Shown: positions 15,164 through 23,973, counted from the first letter of the stretch. The stretch: 64,000 nt of DNA from Nesterenkonia sandarakina (GCF_003003175.1 NZ_PVTY01000004.1:1-64000); one strand, 5' to 3'. Numbers and translations: made by a program. Notes: generated by a model from the sequence alone, not told the origin.

Positions 15164-16716
15164 CAGCCCAGCACCCCCTCGGCGATGAAACGGGCGATCT
15201 GCAGCGGGGCGAAGGCCAGGGAGGCGGCGATCCCGACGAAGAGGGTCAGCCCGGCGGTGATCAACGCCGGAGCCAGCAGGCTCTTCGGCTCTTTGACACG
15301 CAGCGGATCGGCCGAGTCGGCGTCGCCGCTGACCAGCGTCTCCGGGGCCACCTCATCGGCATCGACGAACCATAGCGCGTAGACCACGGGCAGGAAATAG
15401 GCGGCGTTGAGCAGCGAAGAACCGACCAGCACCCACAGCACCCAGGGGTGTTCCGAGGCGAGCGCCCCGGTGCCGAGCTGCCATTTGGAGATGAACCCTG
15501 CGGTGGGCGGCAGCCCGATCATCCCGAAGGCGCCCACGGTGAACGCGGCCGAGGTCAGCGGCATCCGGCGTCCCGCTCCGCGGAGCTGGCTCACCGTATG
15601 GGCCCGGATCACCTCGGCGAAGAGTCCCGCGCAGAAGAACAGCGTCACCTTCATGAGTCCCTGGTGCACCAGATGCACGATCCCGCCGCTGGTGGCGAGC
15701 ACGTTGACCATCGCGACTCCGAGCACCACGTAGCTGACCTGCGAGATCGTGGAATAGGCGAGTCGCTTCTTGATCTCCTGCTGACGCAGCGCCTGATAGG
15801 AGCCGTAGAGGATGGTGAAGGCCGCGAGGATCAGCAGCGGGGTCAGCACTCCCAGCTCCGCGGCGGCCTCCACTCCGAAGACGTCGTGGAGCACCCGCAC
15901 GATCCCGAACACGCCGGCCTTGACCACCGCCACGGCGTGCAGCAGCGCCGAGACCGGAGCCGGAGCGACCATCGCCAGCGGCAGCCAGCCGTGCAGCGGG
16001 AACAGCGCCGCCTTGACTCCGAGACCGCCCACGAGCAGCACGAAGATCAGCAGCGCCGGCACCGGGTTCGCGCGCACCAGCTCGCTGACGCCCTCGGCGC
16101 CGCCGTCGGCGAAGTCCACCGGACCCACATACATGGTCAGCCAGACCACCCCGATGAGCACGGCGAGTCCGCCGCCGAGCGCATAGCGCAGGTAGATCCG
16201 AGCGGCCCGCAGCGAAGCGGGGGTGCCCCAGTGCGCCACCAGAGGATAGGTCACCACGGTGAGCAGCTCATAGAACACCAGGAAGGTGATCAGGTTCCCG
16301 GAGAAGGAGATGCCCACGGTGGCGGTGACGCACAGGCTGAAGAACCCGAAGAACCTGCTCTTGTTCTTCGACCCGCGCAGGTAGCCGAGCGCATAGATGG
16401 TGGTCAGCAGCCACAGCAGCGCGGAGAGCCCGGCGAAGAACAGGGCCAGCGGATCCACCCGCAGGACCAGATCGATGCCCGGCAGGAAGGGGGCGGAGAA
16501 CTCGGGCCGGGCGCCGTCGGCCACCACCGCCGGGACCAGGGCGATGATCAGCAGCACCTTGGCCACCGCGGCGGTCAGGTTGATCCCGGCGCGCAGCTTC
16601 ACGCTGTTCTCGGGCAGCGGGAAGATCGCGACGGCAGCGGTCAGCGACAGCAGCACCATCACCACCGGGATGGCGGGCAGCAGCTCCGCCGGGATCTGCT
16701 CGAGCCAGGTCACCAT
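15163..16716 (-). CDS. Na+/H+ antiporter subunit D-like (MnhD)
   Basis: 517-aa polytopic antiporter-like subunit. The key residues are all visible: Glu150 in FLVFYELLTVVTYP (TM5), Lys in GLGVKAALFPLHGWLPLA (TM7), Lys in HAVAVVKAGVFGIVR (TM8), KKRLAYSTISQVSYV, and Lys in GFISKWQLGTG (TM12). In Mrp complexes this half-channel exchanges protons for sodium with subunit A. The gene overlaps both neighbours (7 bases with the previous gene, ATGA with the next), so the operon is tightly coupled. Confidence 0.85.
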   Translation of the reverse strand: MVTWLEQIPAELLPAIPVVMVLLSLTAAVAIFPLPENSVKLRAGINLTAAVAKVLLIIALVPAVVADGARPEFSAPFLPGIDLVLRVDPLALFFAGLSALLWLLTTIYALGYLRGSKNKSRFFGFFSLCVTATVGISFSGNLITFLVFYELLTVVTYPLVAHWGTPASLRAARIYLRYALGGGLAVLIGVVWLTMYVGPVDFADGGAEGVSELVRANPVPALLIFVLLVGGLGVKAALFPLHGWLPLAMVAPAPVSALLHAVAVVKAGVFGIVRVLHDVFGVEAAAELGVLTPLLILAAFTILYGSYQALRQQEIKKRLAYSTISQVSYVVLGVAMVNVLATSGGIVHLVHQGLMKVTLFFCAGLFAEVIRAHTVSQLRGAGRRMPLTSAAFTVGAFGMIGLPPTAGFISKWQLGTGALASEHPWVLWVLVGSSLLNAAYFLPVVYALWFVDADEVAPETLVSGDADSADPLRVKEPKSLLAPALITAGLTLFVGIAASLAFAPLQIARFIAEGVLG

Positions 16717-18407
16717 GGGGCGCCCACCTCCAGGACTCCGGTGAGCCAGGCCCCGAGGAATCCGGTGAGCACGGTCAGCAGGCCCAGCACGAAGGGCGCC
16801 AGCTGGGCCTTGCCCGTCAGGGCGCGGTCATCCGGGTGGGTCTGCGCCTGCGGCAGGGTCAGCGCGGTCTGATCGTCCTCGCTCATCACCAGCAGCGGGG
16901 CCACCGCCTTGAGCAGGTAGGCGGCGCTGAACAGCGTCCCGGCGACCAGGACCACCAGGATCCAGTAGTGTCCGGCGGCGACGGCGGAGGTGGCCAGCAG
17001 CCACTTCCCGGTGAACCCCAGGGACAGCGGCAGCCCGATCAGGCCCACCGCGCTGAGTCCCATGCTCATCACCAGCATCGGGTGCGCCCGGCCGGCCCCG
17101 CGCAGCTCGTCGATCTCATCGGTGCCATAGAGATCCTTGAGGTGCCCGGCGGCCAGGAAGAGGCTGGCCTTGGCCAGACCGTGTCCCAGGGCCAGTGCCA
17201 CGGTCCCGCCCAGAGCGCCCGCCAGCACGGCACCGTCCTCAAGGGTGGTGCCGGTCTGGCCCTCCAGCGCGGTGGTCTCCGGGTCCAGCAGCAGCGGCAG
17301 CAGCAGGAACCAATAACCGGCCTGCGCCACCGTCGAATACGCGATCAGCGGCTTGAGCCGGCTCTGCCGCAGCGCCATCACCGAACCCACCAGGATCGCG
17401 ACGGCACCCATCCCGGCGAGCACCCAGGCCAGGATGACCAGTTCCGGGAGCGGGCCGGCGACCCACAGCCAGACGCGCAGCAGCACGAACAGCGCCGCCT
17501 TGATGACCAGCGCGGAGAGCAGCGGCGAGACCGCGCTGGGCGCTGAGGAGTGCGCCGGGATCAGCCACCGGTGCAGCGGCACCAGGGCGACCTTCAGCGC
17601 CAGTCCCAGGCTGATCAGGCACAGCGCGAGCACGACGGCGGCCAGGTCGGCGTCGTGCGAAGCGGCGAGCTCCGCGATGACCTCACCCGAGGCGATGATG
17701 TCCAGGGTGCCGGTCACCGAGTAGATCAGCGCGACCCCGATCAGGAACAGCAGCGAGCCCAGCACCGCGATGAACAGGTAGCGCAGAGCGGCGGGCCAGG
17801 CGTCGCGACCGCCCAGGGCGACCAGTGCGACGGCGGTCAGCCCCACCAGCTCCAGGCCCACATAGGTGTTGAACAGGTCGCCCGAGACGAACACCGCATT
17901 GAGCCCGGACCAGCAGCCCAGCCACAGCGGCCAGAACCCCGCGTGGCCCGCCCGCCAGACCGGGGAGGGGTCGGCGTGGACGACCGAGCGCGCCTCCCGG
18001 TGAGCGGTCGCTTCCGCACCGATGCCGGCGTCGGCGGGGTGGCTCCGGCGCCGCTGTTCGGCAGCCGGGACCAGCCGCTTTCCGGTGGCGGCGGGCCGCG
18101 CGGCGGCGTAGCAGCTGACCACCGCGCCGACGATCGCGGTCATCGCCAGGAACAGGGCGGAGAGGCCGTCGGCGCGCAGGGTGATGCCCAGCGGGGACTC
18201 GAAGCCGCCCAGAGCGAGCTCCAGGGTCTGCCCCGAGGTCACCTGGATCAGGATCGGGGTGACGAGGCCGAGCACCGTCACCGAGGTGATCACGCCCATG
18301 ACCCGGCGCGCAGCCGTGCCCAGCAGCACGCTCAGCGCGCTGGCCAGCAGCGGGAGCAGCACCACGGCGGCCAGGCAGAACAGGGTGAGACTCATCGGTG
18401 CGGTCAT
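16710..18407 (-). CDS. Na+/H+ antiporter subunit D-like (first copy)
   Basis: 565-aa antiporter-like protein. The TM5 glutamate is present (Glu186 in YVGLELVGLTAVAL), as are LALKVALVPLHRWLIPAH, ALVIKAALFVLLR, LKPLIAYSTVAQAGY and GFTGKWLLATS. Residues about 101-157 form an unusual polar, Arg/Ala/His-rich insertion between two helices where the family normally has a short loop. ATG 18407 lies at the stop of mnhC; the longer open frame up to 18815 is mnhC in another frame. First of three consecutive D-type paralogues. Confidence 0.85.
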   Translation of the reverse strand: MTAPMSLTLFCLAAVVLLPLLASALSVLLGTAARRVMGVITSVTVLGLVTPILIQVTSGQTLELALGGFESPLGITLRADGLSALFLAMTAIVGAVVSCYAAARPAATGKRLVPAAEQRRRSHPADAGIGAEATAHREARSVVHADPSPVWRAGHAGFWPLWLGCWSGLNAVFVSGDLFNTYVGLELVGLTAVALVALGGRDAWPAALRYLFIAVLGSLLFLIGVALIYSVTGTLDIIASGEVIAELAASHDADLAAVVLALCLISLGLALKVALVPLHRWLIPAHSSAPSAVSPLLSALVIKAALFVLLRVWLWVAGPLPELVILAWVLAGMGAVAILVGSVMALRQSRLKPLIAYSTVAQAGYWFLLLPLLLDPETTALEGQTGTTLEDGAVLAGALGGTVALALGHGLAKASLFLAAGHLKDLYGTDEIDELRGAGRAHPMLVMSMGLSAVGLIGLPLSLGFTGKWLLATSAVAAGHYWILVVLVAGTLFSAAYLLKAVAPLLVMSEDDQTALTLPQAQTHPDDRALTGKAQLAPFVLGLLTVLTGFLGAWLTGVLEVGAPW

Positions 18408-18829
18408 TCCCGGTCCCCCGCGTCCCCGGAGCGTTCCGGGTCGTGGACGTCGTCGAGGGTGTGGGCGCGCTCCGCGTCCTGGGCACCCTCGATCCGGCGG
18501 ATCAGCACCGCACCCAGTCCGGTGAAGGCCACCGTGATCACCAGCCCGGTGATCACCAGCGCCGAGAGCACCGGATCGATCCCTGACCCGGCAGCCTCTG
18601 TCCCGCCGGTCGCGTCTCCAGACTCCGCCGTCCGGGCCGCCAGGGCGAGGATGATCATCAGCGAGCCGATGCCGGTGACGTTGAGCGCGATCAGCCGGGC
18701 GAGAAGGTCTCGGGTGAGCAGCATCCGCACCAGCCCGATCACCGCGATCGCGGTGCCCACCAGCAGGTACCACTGCATCTGGGTCAGCTCCACCGCGCCC
18801 ATGCTCAGGGCCCACTGCGCGAGCATCAT
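18404..18829 (-). CDS. mnhC: Na+/H+ antiporter subunit C (MnhC/NuoK-like)
   Basis: 141-aa NuoK-like subunit. It has three hydrophobic segments: MQWYLLVGTAIAVIGLVRML, LIALNVTGIGSLMIILALAA and PVLSALVITGLVITVAFTGL. The last two carry the conserved NV-G-G and DP-ALVIT-IV patterns of the family. A polar 30-residue C-terminal tail (GAQDAERAHTLDDVHDPERS) makes it a little longer than usual. The start is ATG 18829, the first of two tandem ATGs that overlap the upstream stop codon. Confidence 0.85.
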   Translation of the reverse strand: MMLAQWALSMGAVELTQMQWYLLVGTAIAVIGLVRMLLTRDLLARLIALNVTGIGSLMIILALAARTAESGDATGGTEAAGSGIDPVLSALVITGLVITVAFTGLGAVLIRRIEGAQDAERAHTLDDVHDPERSGDAGDRE

Positions 18830-19815
18830 GAGCCGGCCGCCCGCCGCACCGGGTTCCCCGAGCGGGGGTTCGCCAGGTTCGGGTTCTCCGAACGGGGATT
18901 CTCCAGGCTCAGGTAGATCGCATAGAGTCCGGCCGCGATCCCCAGGGTCAGCAGGACCTCCACGGCGAGCAGCACCGGGAAGGAGAAGGGCGCATCCAGA
19001 TGCACCAGGGCGGCCAGGATGAAGACGACGACGCCGGCCACCAGCGCTCGCCGCAGCCAGCCTACGGTGAGCCGCTCCAGCGGCACGTGGGCGCTGCGCA
19101 GCAGGATCAGCACCGCGCAGAGCACCGCTCCGGATTGGAACGCCCCGCCGGAGTCGGTGCTGCCGGCGAAGAGCAGCCACAGCCCGACCAGGAACAACAC
19201 CGGAGCGGTCACCCGGATCAGCCAGTGCAGGCTCGACGGGATCGCCGGCTGTGGGCTCAGCGCCGCCGAGAGCCCGGCGCGGGATCCCACGTCACCCTGG
19301 CCCAGCGCGAGCACCGCGACGCCGGTGAGCATCAGCACCGCGGACTCCAGCAGCGTGTCGTAGAAGCGGAAGACCAGCAGGACTCCGGTGATCTCATGCT
19401 CCACCCCGGTCAGGTCCATGTCGGCGGTGAGCGCGGCATCCCAGGCGGGCAGCGACTGCTCGGCTCGCAGCCAGACCGCCGCGGCGACGACGATCAGCGC
19501 GATGGCGCTGAGGGTGCCCACCACCGGGCGCAGCCAGGGCCACTTCGGGGCGGCGGCAGCATCGGGTGCGGGCTGGGCCGGTGAGCTCACCGAGACCCAC
19601 ACCAGCAGCGCGGCGAGGATCCCGCCGCCGATCCCGGCCTCGGCCAGCGCCACATCCACGCTGCCCAGCCGGAGCCAGGCCAGCGTGGTCAGCACGCCCA
19701 GGCCGAGCAGGCCCATGGACTGCGCGAACCGCGACCCGGGAAGGACGGTGCACAGCACCGAGGCGAGCAATCCGATCCCCAGCACCAGGTCGGCCCAGGG
19801 CACGCCGCCGATCAT
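18826..19815 (-). CDS. Fused MnhA C-terminal-like (DUF4040) and MnhB-domain subunit
   Basis: 329-aa membrane protein. Its N-terminal third (LVLGIGLLASVLCTVLPGSR, then SVDVALAEAGIGGGILAALLVWV) resembles the MbhD-type DUF4040 module found at the C-terminus of MrpA. The middle (DMDLTGVEHEITGVLLVFRF, YDTLLESAVLMLTGVAVLAL) resembles the MbhE-like module. The last part (VTAPVLFLVGLWLLFAGSTD, GGAFQSGAVLCAVLILLR) is the MnhB domain. So this one protein joins pieces that are usually the end of MrpA plus MrpB. The C-terminus has a pentapeptide repeat NPRSE-NPNLA-NPRSG. The start overlaps mnhG. Confidence 0.78.
   Translation of the reverse strand: MIGGVPWADLVLGIGLLASVLCTVLPGSRFAQSMGLLGLGVLTTLAWLRLGSVDVALAEAGIGGGILAALLVWVSVSSPAQPAPDAAAAPKWPWLRPVVGTLSAIALIVVAAAVWLRAEQSLPAWDAALTADMDLTGVEHEITGVLLVFRFYDTLLESAVLMLTGVAVLALGQGDVGSRAGLSAALSPQPAIPSSLHWLIRVTAPVLFLVGLWLLFAGSTDSGGAFQSGAVLCAVLILLRSAHVPLERLTVGWLRRALVAGVVVFILAALVHLDAPFSFPVLLAVEVLLTLGIAAGLYAIYLSLENPRSENPNLANPRSGNPVRRAAGS
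18850..18900 (-). repeat. 15-bp (NPxxx) tandem repeat in the fused MnhB C-terminus
   Basis: Three and a fraction copies of a five-codon unit encode NPRSE, NPNLA, NPRSG and NP just before the stop. The underlying DNA repeats with a 15-base period (variants of GGTTCTCCGAACGGG on the plus strand). This is a likely slippage-prone site that does not break the reading frame. Confidence 0.6.
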
Positions 19816-20138
19816 GACCGGGTCTCCGGCGATTCGGGTTCAGCTGGCTCGGCTGGCTCAGGCTCAGCGTCGAGCCCGCCGAGCACATGCGCCGAGATCG
19901 AGGCCGCGCCCAAGGCCAGCACCCAGGTCAGTGCCAGCACCACGGCGCCGGTCCAGCTGCCCAGCAGCAGCGCGATGCCGGTGAGCACCAGTCCGAGGCC
20001 CAGATTGTCGGCCTTGGTCAGCGCGTGCAGCCGGCTGCGAAGATCCGGGAAGCGGATCAGGCCCAGGGTTCCCACGGTGAAGAAGAAGGTCCCGGCCAGG
20101 ATCAGGGCCAGCGCCACCACCTGGCTGAGCTCGCTCAT
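19812..20138 (-). CDS. mnhG: Na+/H+ antiporter subunit G (MnhG/PhaG)
   Basis: 108-aa protein with the compact three-helix MnhG fold: LALILAGTFFFTVGTLGLIR, FPDLRSRLHALTKADNLGLG and LVLTGIALLLGSWTGAVVLA, the middle stretch being the family signature. An acidic, proline-rich C-terminal tail (AEPEPAEPAEPESPE) is present. ATG 20138 overlaps the mnhF stop; the open frame upstream to 20429 is mnhF sequence in another frame. Confidence 0.88.
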   Translation of the reverse strand: MSELSQVVALALILAGTFFFTVGTLGLIRFPDLRSRLHALTKADNLGLGLVLTGIALLLGSWTGAVVLALTWVLALGAASISAHVLGGLDAEPEPAEPAEPESPETRS

Positions 20139-20416
20139 GCCGGCCCCTCTGCGGCCGAACGGTGCCGGGCCAGCCCCGCGCGCACCGCCGCAGCGACCGC
20201 CGCCGTCCCGGTGAGGACCAGGGCCACATCGAGGTACCGAGAGCTGTCCTCGGACAGCGCGGCGAGCACCGCGGCCAGTGCCGCACCGGTGGTGCCGGTC
20301 AGCAGGACCACCAGCAGCCAGTTGCCGGCCAGCCCGCGGCGCGCGAACACCGCCAGTGCAAAGACGTAGTTGGCGAGCAGCACTGCGAAGACGCCCAGCA
20401 GCACCGCTTCGATCAT
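20135..20416 (-). CDS. mnhF: Na+/H+ antiporter subunit F (MnhF)
   Basis: 93-aa membrane protein, first gene of the antiporter operon. Three hydrophobic helices: AVLLGVFAVLLANYVFALAV, LLVVLLTGTTGAALAAVLAA and YLDVALVLTGTAAVAAAV. The last one carries the DVALVL-G pattern usual for MnhF. A GAGGAGCGGCG ribosome binding site precedes ATG 20416. The order F-G-(A/B)-C-D-D-D-E differs from the classic A-B-C-D-E-F-G. The complex would exchange Na+ or another cation for protons at the membrane. Confidence 0.85.
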   Translation of the reverse strand: MIEAVLLGVFAVLLANYVFALAVFARRGLAGNWLLVVLLTGTTGAALAAVLAALSEDSSRYLDVALVLTGTAAVAAAVRAGLARHRSAAEGPA

Positions 20417-20673
20417 CGCCGCTCCTCATTCGCCGGGCAGTCGTCGCTCACCCGGATCGTGTCGTCGTCTCATCAGTCTTCGTCCACGTCAGTCCTCGGG
20501 CTGCGCGGTCGACCCCACCAGCCTAGCGATCCGCGCCCGACTGTCAGGACATACACTGAGCACCTGTGATCTGTCTCTCACTTCGAGCAGGTTCACGTGG
20601 AGTTCACCCGTTGTCATCCTCTCCGTCGGTGACGTGGCTAACATGAGGTGAGTAATTACTGGAAGGAACCTGG
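20417..20673. promoter_or_regulatory. Divergent intergenic region, antiporter operon and Ugp-like operon
   Basis: 257 bases between the start of mnhF (minus) and the ABC permease (plus). The plus-strand gene has a GGAAGGA ribosome binding site and a possible TAACAT -10 at 20639-20644, but no -35 at normal distance is seen. No ORF, RNA or strong hairpin is present. Confidence 0.4.
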
Positions 20674-21603
20674 ATGAGCCCTGCTGTGCAGACTGAGCTG
20701 GAGCGGAAGCGTGTCCGTGCGCACCGGCGACGGCAATCGAAGAACTGGTCGCTGTTCCTGCTCTTCGCCGGCCCGAACATCCTGTTGATCCTTGCGTTCA
20801 TCTACTACCCGCTGTTCTCCAACATGTACTACTCCACCCTGGACTGGCGGCTGGGCTCCTCCACCGCCACCCAGATCGGGCTGGAGAACTACGTGGCGTT
20901 CTTCACCTCGGACTCCGGACTGGAGGTCTGGCGGGTCACCGGCATCTTCACCGCAGGCGCGGTCCTGGGCTCGATGATCCTGGGACTGCTGATCGCGCTG
21001 GTGCTGAACAAGAAGATCCCGGGCAAGACCGCGGCCCGCACCGCGGTGTTCTCCCCCTATGTGCTCTCCGGCGTCGGGGTCGCGATGGTGTGGAACTTCA
21101 TCTTCGACCCCACCCGCGGCGGCCTCTCGCACATCCTGGGCTTCTTCGGGATCAGCTCCCCGGAGTGGTACCTCAACGAGGACTGGTCGCTGTTCATGGT
21201 GATCATCGTCTACGTCTGGAAGAACCTCGGCTACTGCGCGGTGGTCTTCCTCGCCGGGCTGCAGTCCATCCCGAAGGACCTGATCGAGGCCGCCACCATC
21301 GACCGTGCCGGCCCGATCCGCCGCTTCGTCTCGGTCACGCTGCCGCTGCTGACCCCCACGGTGTTCTTCCTGCTGGTCACCAACATCCTCTTCTCGATGA
21401 CCAACGCCTTCGACATCCTGCGCACCATGACCCCGACCGGTCACGGCACGAACACCATCATCTTCGAGATCTATCTGCAGTCCTTCGGCGCCTATCAGCG
21501 GGCCGGCTACTCCGCGGCCATCGCCGTGGTGCTCTTCTTCACCCTGTTCTTCATCACCGCTGTCCAGCTGCGCTTCGTCGAGCGGAAGGTGCACTACTCA
21601 TGA
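20674..21603 (+). CDS. ABC transporter permease (UgpA-like)
   Basis: 309-aa binding-protein-dependent permease with six membrane helices, starting at NWSLFLLFAGPNILLILAF. The cytoplasmic EAA loop is visible as DLIEAATIDRAGPIRRF, followed by VTLPLLTPTVFF. The preceding FLAGLQSIPK is typical of the MalF/UgpA family. It pairs with the UgpE-like permease encoded next; the two genes overlap by four bases (ATGA). Because the binding protein resembles UgpB, glycerol-3-phosphate or a glycerophosphodiester is the most likely substrate, but other carbohydrates are possible. No ATPase gene is in this operon. Confidence 0.87.
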   Translation: MSPAVQTELERKRVRAHRRRQSKNWSLFLLFAGPNILLILAFIYYPLFSNMYYSTLDWRLGSSTATQIGLENYVAFFTSDSGLEVWRVTGIFTAGAVLGSMILGLLIALVLNKKIPGKTAARTAVFSPYVLSGVGVAMVWNFIFDPTRGGLSHILGFFGISSPEWYLNEDWSLFMVIIVYVWKNLGYCAVVFLAGLQSIPKDLIEAATIDRAGPIRRFVSVTLPLLTPTVFFLLVTNILFSMTNAFDILRTMTPTGHGTNTIIFEIYLQSFGAYQRAGYSAAIAVVLFFTLFFITAVQLRFVERKVHYS

Positions 21604-22559
21604 GCCTCACCCGATCGCGACCTCCCAAGGACGACGCGCAGCGCCGCGGCATCGCCCCGGAGAAGAAGCCGAAGCTGACCAAGGCCGAGCGCAAGCAGAT
21701 GCGCCGCGGCGGCTGGCTGGATGCGTTCAGCCGGCAGAACCTGGCAGACACCCTGCTGACCGGGTACCTGCCGATCATCGTGGCGCTGATCGTCATCGTG
21801 CTGCCGCTGGCCTGGATGGTCTCCTCCAGCTTCAAGCCGCCCAGCGAGATCGTCACGCTGAACCCCACGCTGCTGCCCCAGGACCCCACGGCAGGGAACT
21901 ACAGCTCCGTCGTGGACCGGGTGCCGCTGCTGACCATGTTCGGCAACAGCATCTACGTGACCGTGGTCGGCTCCAGCATCAAGGTGCTGCTCGCGGTCAC
22001 CACCGCCTACGCGCTGGTCTTCATCAAGGTCCCCGGCCGGAACTTCATCTTCCTGGGCATCCTGGTGGCGCTGATGGTCCCGCCCGAGGTCTCGATGCTG
22101 CCGAACTACCTGACCATCACCGGGCTCGGCGGCCGCGACACCCTCTGGGGCATCATCCTGCCCGGGCTGGGCACCGCCTTCGGCACCTTCCTGCTGCGCC
22201 AGCACTTCATGGCGCTGCCCAAGGAGATGTTCGAGGCCGCCGAGCTCGACGGCGCCGGACACTTCCGCAAGCTCTTCCAGATCGCGGCACCGGTGTCGAT
22301 CCCGGCCATCGCGACCGTCGGACTGGTCACCGTGGTCAACGAGTGGAACAGCTTCCTGTGGCCGCTGGTGATCACCGGCAGCGCCGAGAAGATGACCCTG
22401 CCGGTGGGCCTGAACCTGCTGCAGTCGGTCGAGACCCAGGCCGGCAGCTACGGGATCCTGATGGCCGGCGCCGTCATCGTGATCGCCCCGATGCTCGTGA
22501 TCTTCGCCGCGCTGCAGAAGTACATCGTGGCCGGACTGACCCAGGGGTCAGTGAAATGA
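21600..22559 (+). CDS. ABC transporter permease (UgpE-like)
   Basis: 319-aa second permease. A highly basic N-terminal tail of about 50 residues (KKPKLTKAERKQMRRGG) precedes the first helix IIVALIVIVLPLAWMV, then the family motif SSFKPPSEI. The EAA loop is MFEAAELDGAGHFRKLFQI followed by APVSIPAIATVGL. MVPPEVSMLPNYLTI is also typical of the MalG/UgpE family. ATG 21600 overlaps the stop of the UgpA-like gene; an open frame extends back to 21090 inside that gene and is a shadow. Confidence 0.87.
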   Translation: MSLTRSRPPKDDAQRRGIAPEKKPKLTKAERKQMRRGGWLDAFSRQNLADTLLTGYLPIIVALIVIVLPLAWMVSSSFKPPSEIVTLNPTLLPQDPTAGNYSSVVDRVPLLTMFGNSIYVTVVGSSIKVLLAVTTAYALVFIKVPGRNFIFLGILVALMVPPEVSMLPNYLTITGLGGRDTLWGIILPGLGTAFGTFLLRQHFMALPKEMFEAAELDGAGHFRKLFQIAAPVSIPAIATVGLVTVVNEWNSFLWPLVITGSAEKMTLPVGLNLLQSVETQAGSYGILMAGAVIVIAPMLVIFAALQKYIVAGLTQGSVK

Positions 22560-22653
22560 CCCCCGCCGCCAAGCGACGCGCCGGGCCGCCGCGCGGCACC
22601 TAGACCTCCCTGTATCGAACCCGAATCATTCACCGCACCACAAGGAGCACCTG

Positions 22654-23973
22654 ATGAAAAAGCTGAACAGCAGGACGACGACGGGCGTGGCAGCCCTGAG
22701 CATCGCCGTACTCGCGCTGAGCGCCTGCGGCCCCGACACCTCCGGCGAGGAGCAGGAGGCCGGCGACGGTGTGGACTGGGCCGAGGTCGAGCCCGCCGAG
22801 GAGATCGTCTTCTGGTCCAACCACCCCGGCGGGTCGGTGGATCAGGAGGAAGAGCTGATCGCCGCCTTCACCGAGGAGACCGGCATCGAGGTGACCCTGG
22901 AGAACTCCGGCGCCACCTACGAGGAGACCTCCCAGGGCTTCCAGACCTCCCAGGGCACCGGCGCGACCCCCGACGTCGTCGTCCTCTCGGATGCGACCTG
23001 GTTCCCGAACTACCTCAACGATTCGCTGCTGGCGGTCGATGAGGTGCTGGAGGCCGCTGAGATCGAGACCGACGGCTACGTCGAGGCCCTCTACGAGGAC
23101 TACGTCTACGAGGACGCCCACTACGGCGTGCCGTATGCGCGCTCCACCCCGATCTTCTACTACAACGCCGACCACTATGAGGAGGCCGGCATCGAGGCTC
23201 CCCCCGAGACCTGGGAAGAGGTCGGTGAGATCTCCCAGCAGCTGATGGAGGCCGAGACCGCGAACTCGGCGTTCTCCTTCCCGCCCCAGGAGGAGTACCC
23301 CGCCTGGTGGATGCAGAACCTGATCTGGGGCTACGGGGGCTCCTGGTCTGAGGAATGGGACTTCTCCCCGGTCGCCTCCGAGCAGACCGTGGAAGCCATC
23401 GAGTTCGCGCAGGACGCGACCGATGACTGGGCCTCTGTGTCCTCCGGCGACCCGGCCGATGACTTCGGCTCCGGCGCCACCAGCCAGATCGTGCAGTCCA
23501 CCGGCTCGCTCGGCGGCATCCTGGACACCGCCGACTTCGAGGTGGGCGTGGCCTTCCTCCCCGGCGGTCCCGAGTCCGAGGGTGAGACCCCCACCGGCGG
23601 TGCAGGCCTGATGATCTCCGCCGACTCCGAGCCCGAGGAGCAGCTGGCAGCCGCGATGTTCATCGGCTTCTTGACCAACACCGAGAACACCGCGATGTTC
23701 TCCGAGGCCACCGGCTACATGCCGGTCCAGCAGGACGCGGACATGTCCGCCGTCTACGAGGAGACCCCGCAGTTCGAGGTCGCCGTCGACCAGCTGGAGC
23801 GCGCCCGCTCGCAGGACAACGCTCGCGTCTTCCTCCCCGGCGGTGACCTGGAGCTCTCGCAGACCCTGCAGGAGATCCTGACCAACGACGTGGACGTGGC
23901 CGAAGAGATGGAGTCCGTGCAGTCCTCCCTCGAGGAGCTCTACGAGCGCGATCTGGCCTCCGAGCTCGAGTAA
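22654..23973 (+). CDS. ABC transporter substrate-binding lipoprotein (UgpB-like)
   Basis: 439-aa family 1 extracellular solute-binding protein. Signal peptide with lipobox ALSAC (Cys25), then a strongly acidic mature protein, as is common in salt-tolerant species. Motifs resembling UgpB are YARSTPIFYYNADHYEEAG, STGSLGGI, GGAGLMIS and SEATGYMPVQ. It follows the two permease genes with an AAGGAG ribosome binding site and would deliver glycerol-3-phosphate or a related solute. Substrate assignment is by motif resemblance only; oligosaccharides are the main alternative. Confidence 0.82.
   Translation: MKKLNSRTTTGVAALSIAVLALSACGPDTSGEEQEAGDGVDWAEVEPAEEIVFWSNHPGGSVDQEEELIAAFTEETGIEVTLENSGATYEETSQGFQTSQGTGATPDVVVLSDATWFPNYLNDSLLAVDEVLEAAEIETDGYVEALYEDYVYEDAHYGVPYARSTPIFYYNADHYEEAGIEAPPETWEEVGEISQQLMEAETANSAFSFPPQEEYPAWWMQNLIWGYGGSWSEEWDFSPVASEQTVEAIEFAQDATDDWASVSSGDPADDFGSGATSQIVQSTGSLGGILDTADFEVGVAFLPGGPESEGETPTGGAGLMISADSEPEEQLAAAMFIGFLTNTENTAMFSEATGYMPVQQDADMSAVYEETPQFEVAVDQLERARSQDNARVFLPGGDLELSQTLQEILTNDVDVAEEMESVQSSLEELYERDLASELE

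Noticed and set aside
13421-19022. Very long plus-strand open frames (up to 567 codons) opposite the antiporter operon
   Set aside because: They consist of Gln/Arg/His/Gly-rich sequence without domains, opposite highly conserved membrane proteins; artefacts of codon bias.
12765-20416. NADH dehydrogenase (complex I) operon
   Set aside because: Only antiporter-like and NuoK-like membrane subunits plus MnhE, F and G are present; no peripheral-arm genes (nuoB, C, D, E, F, G, I).
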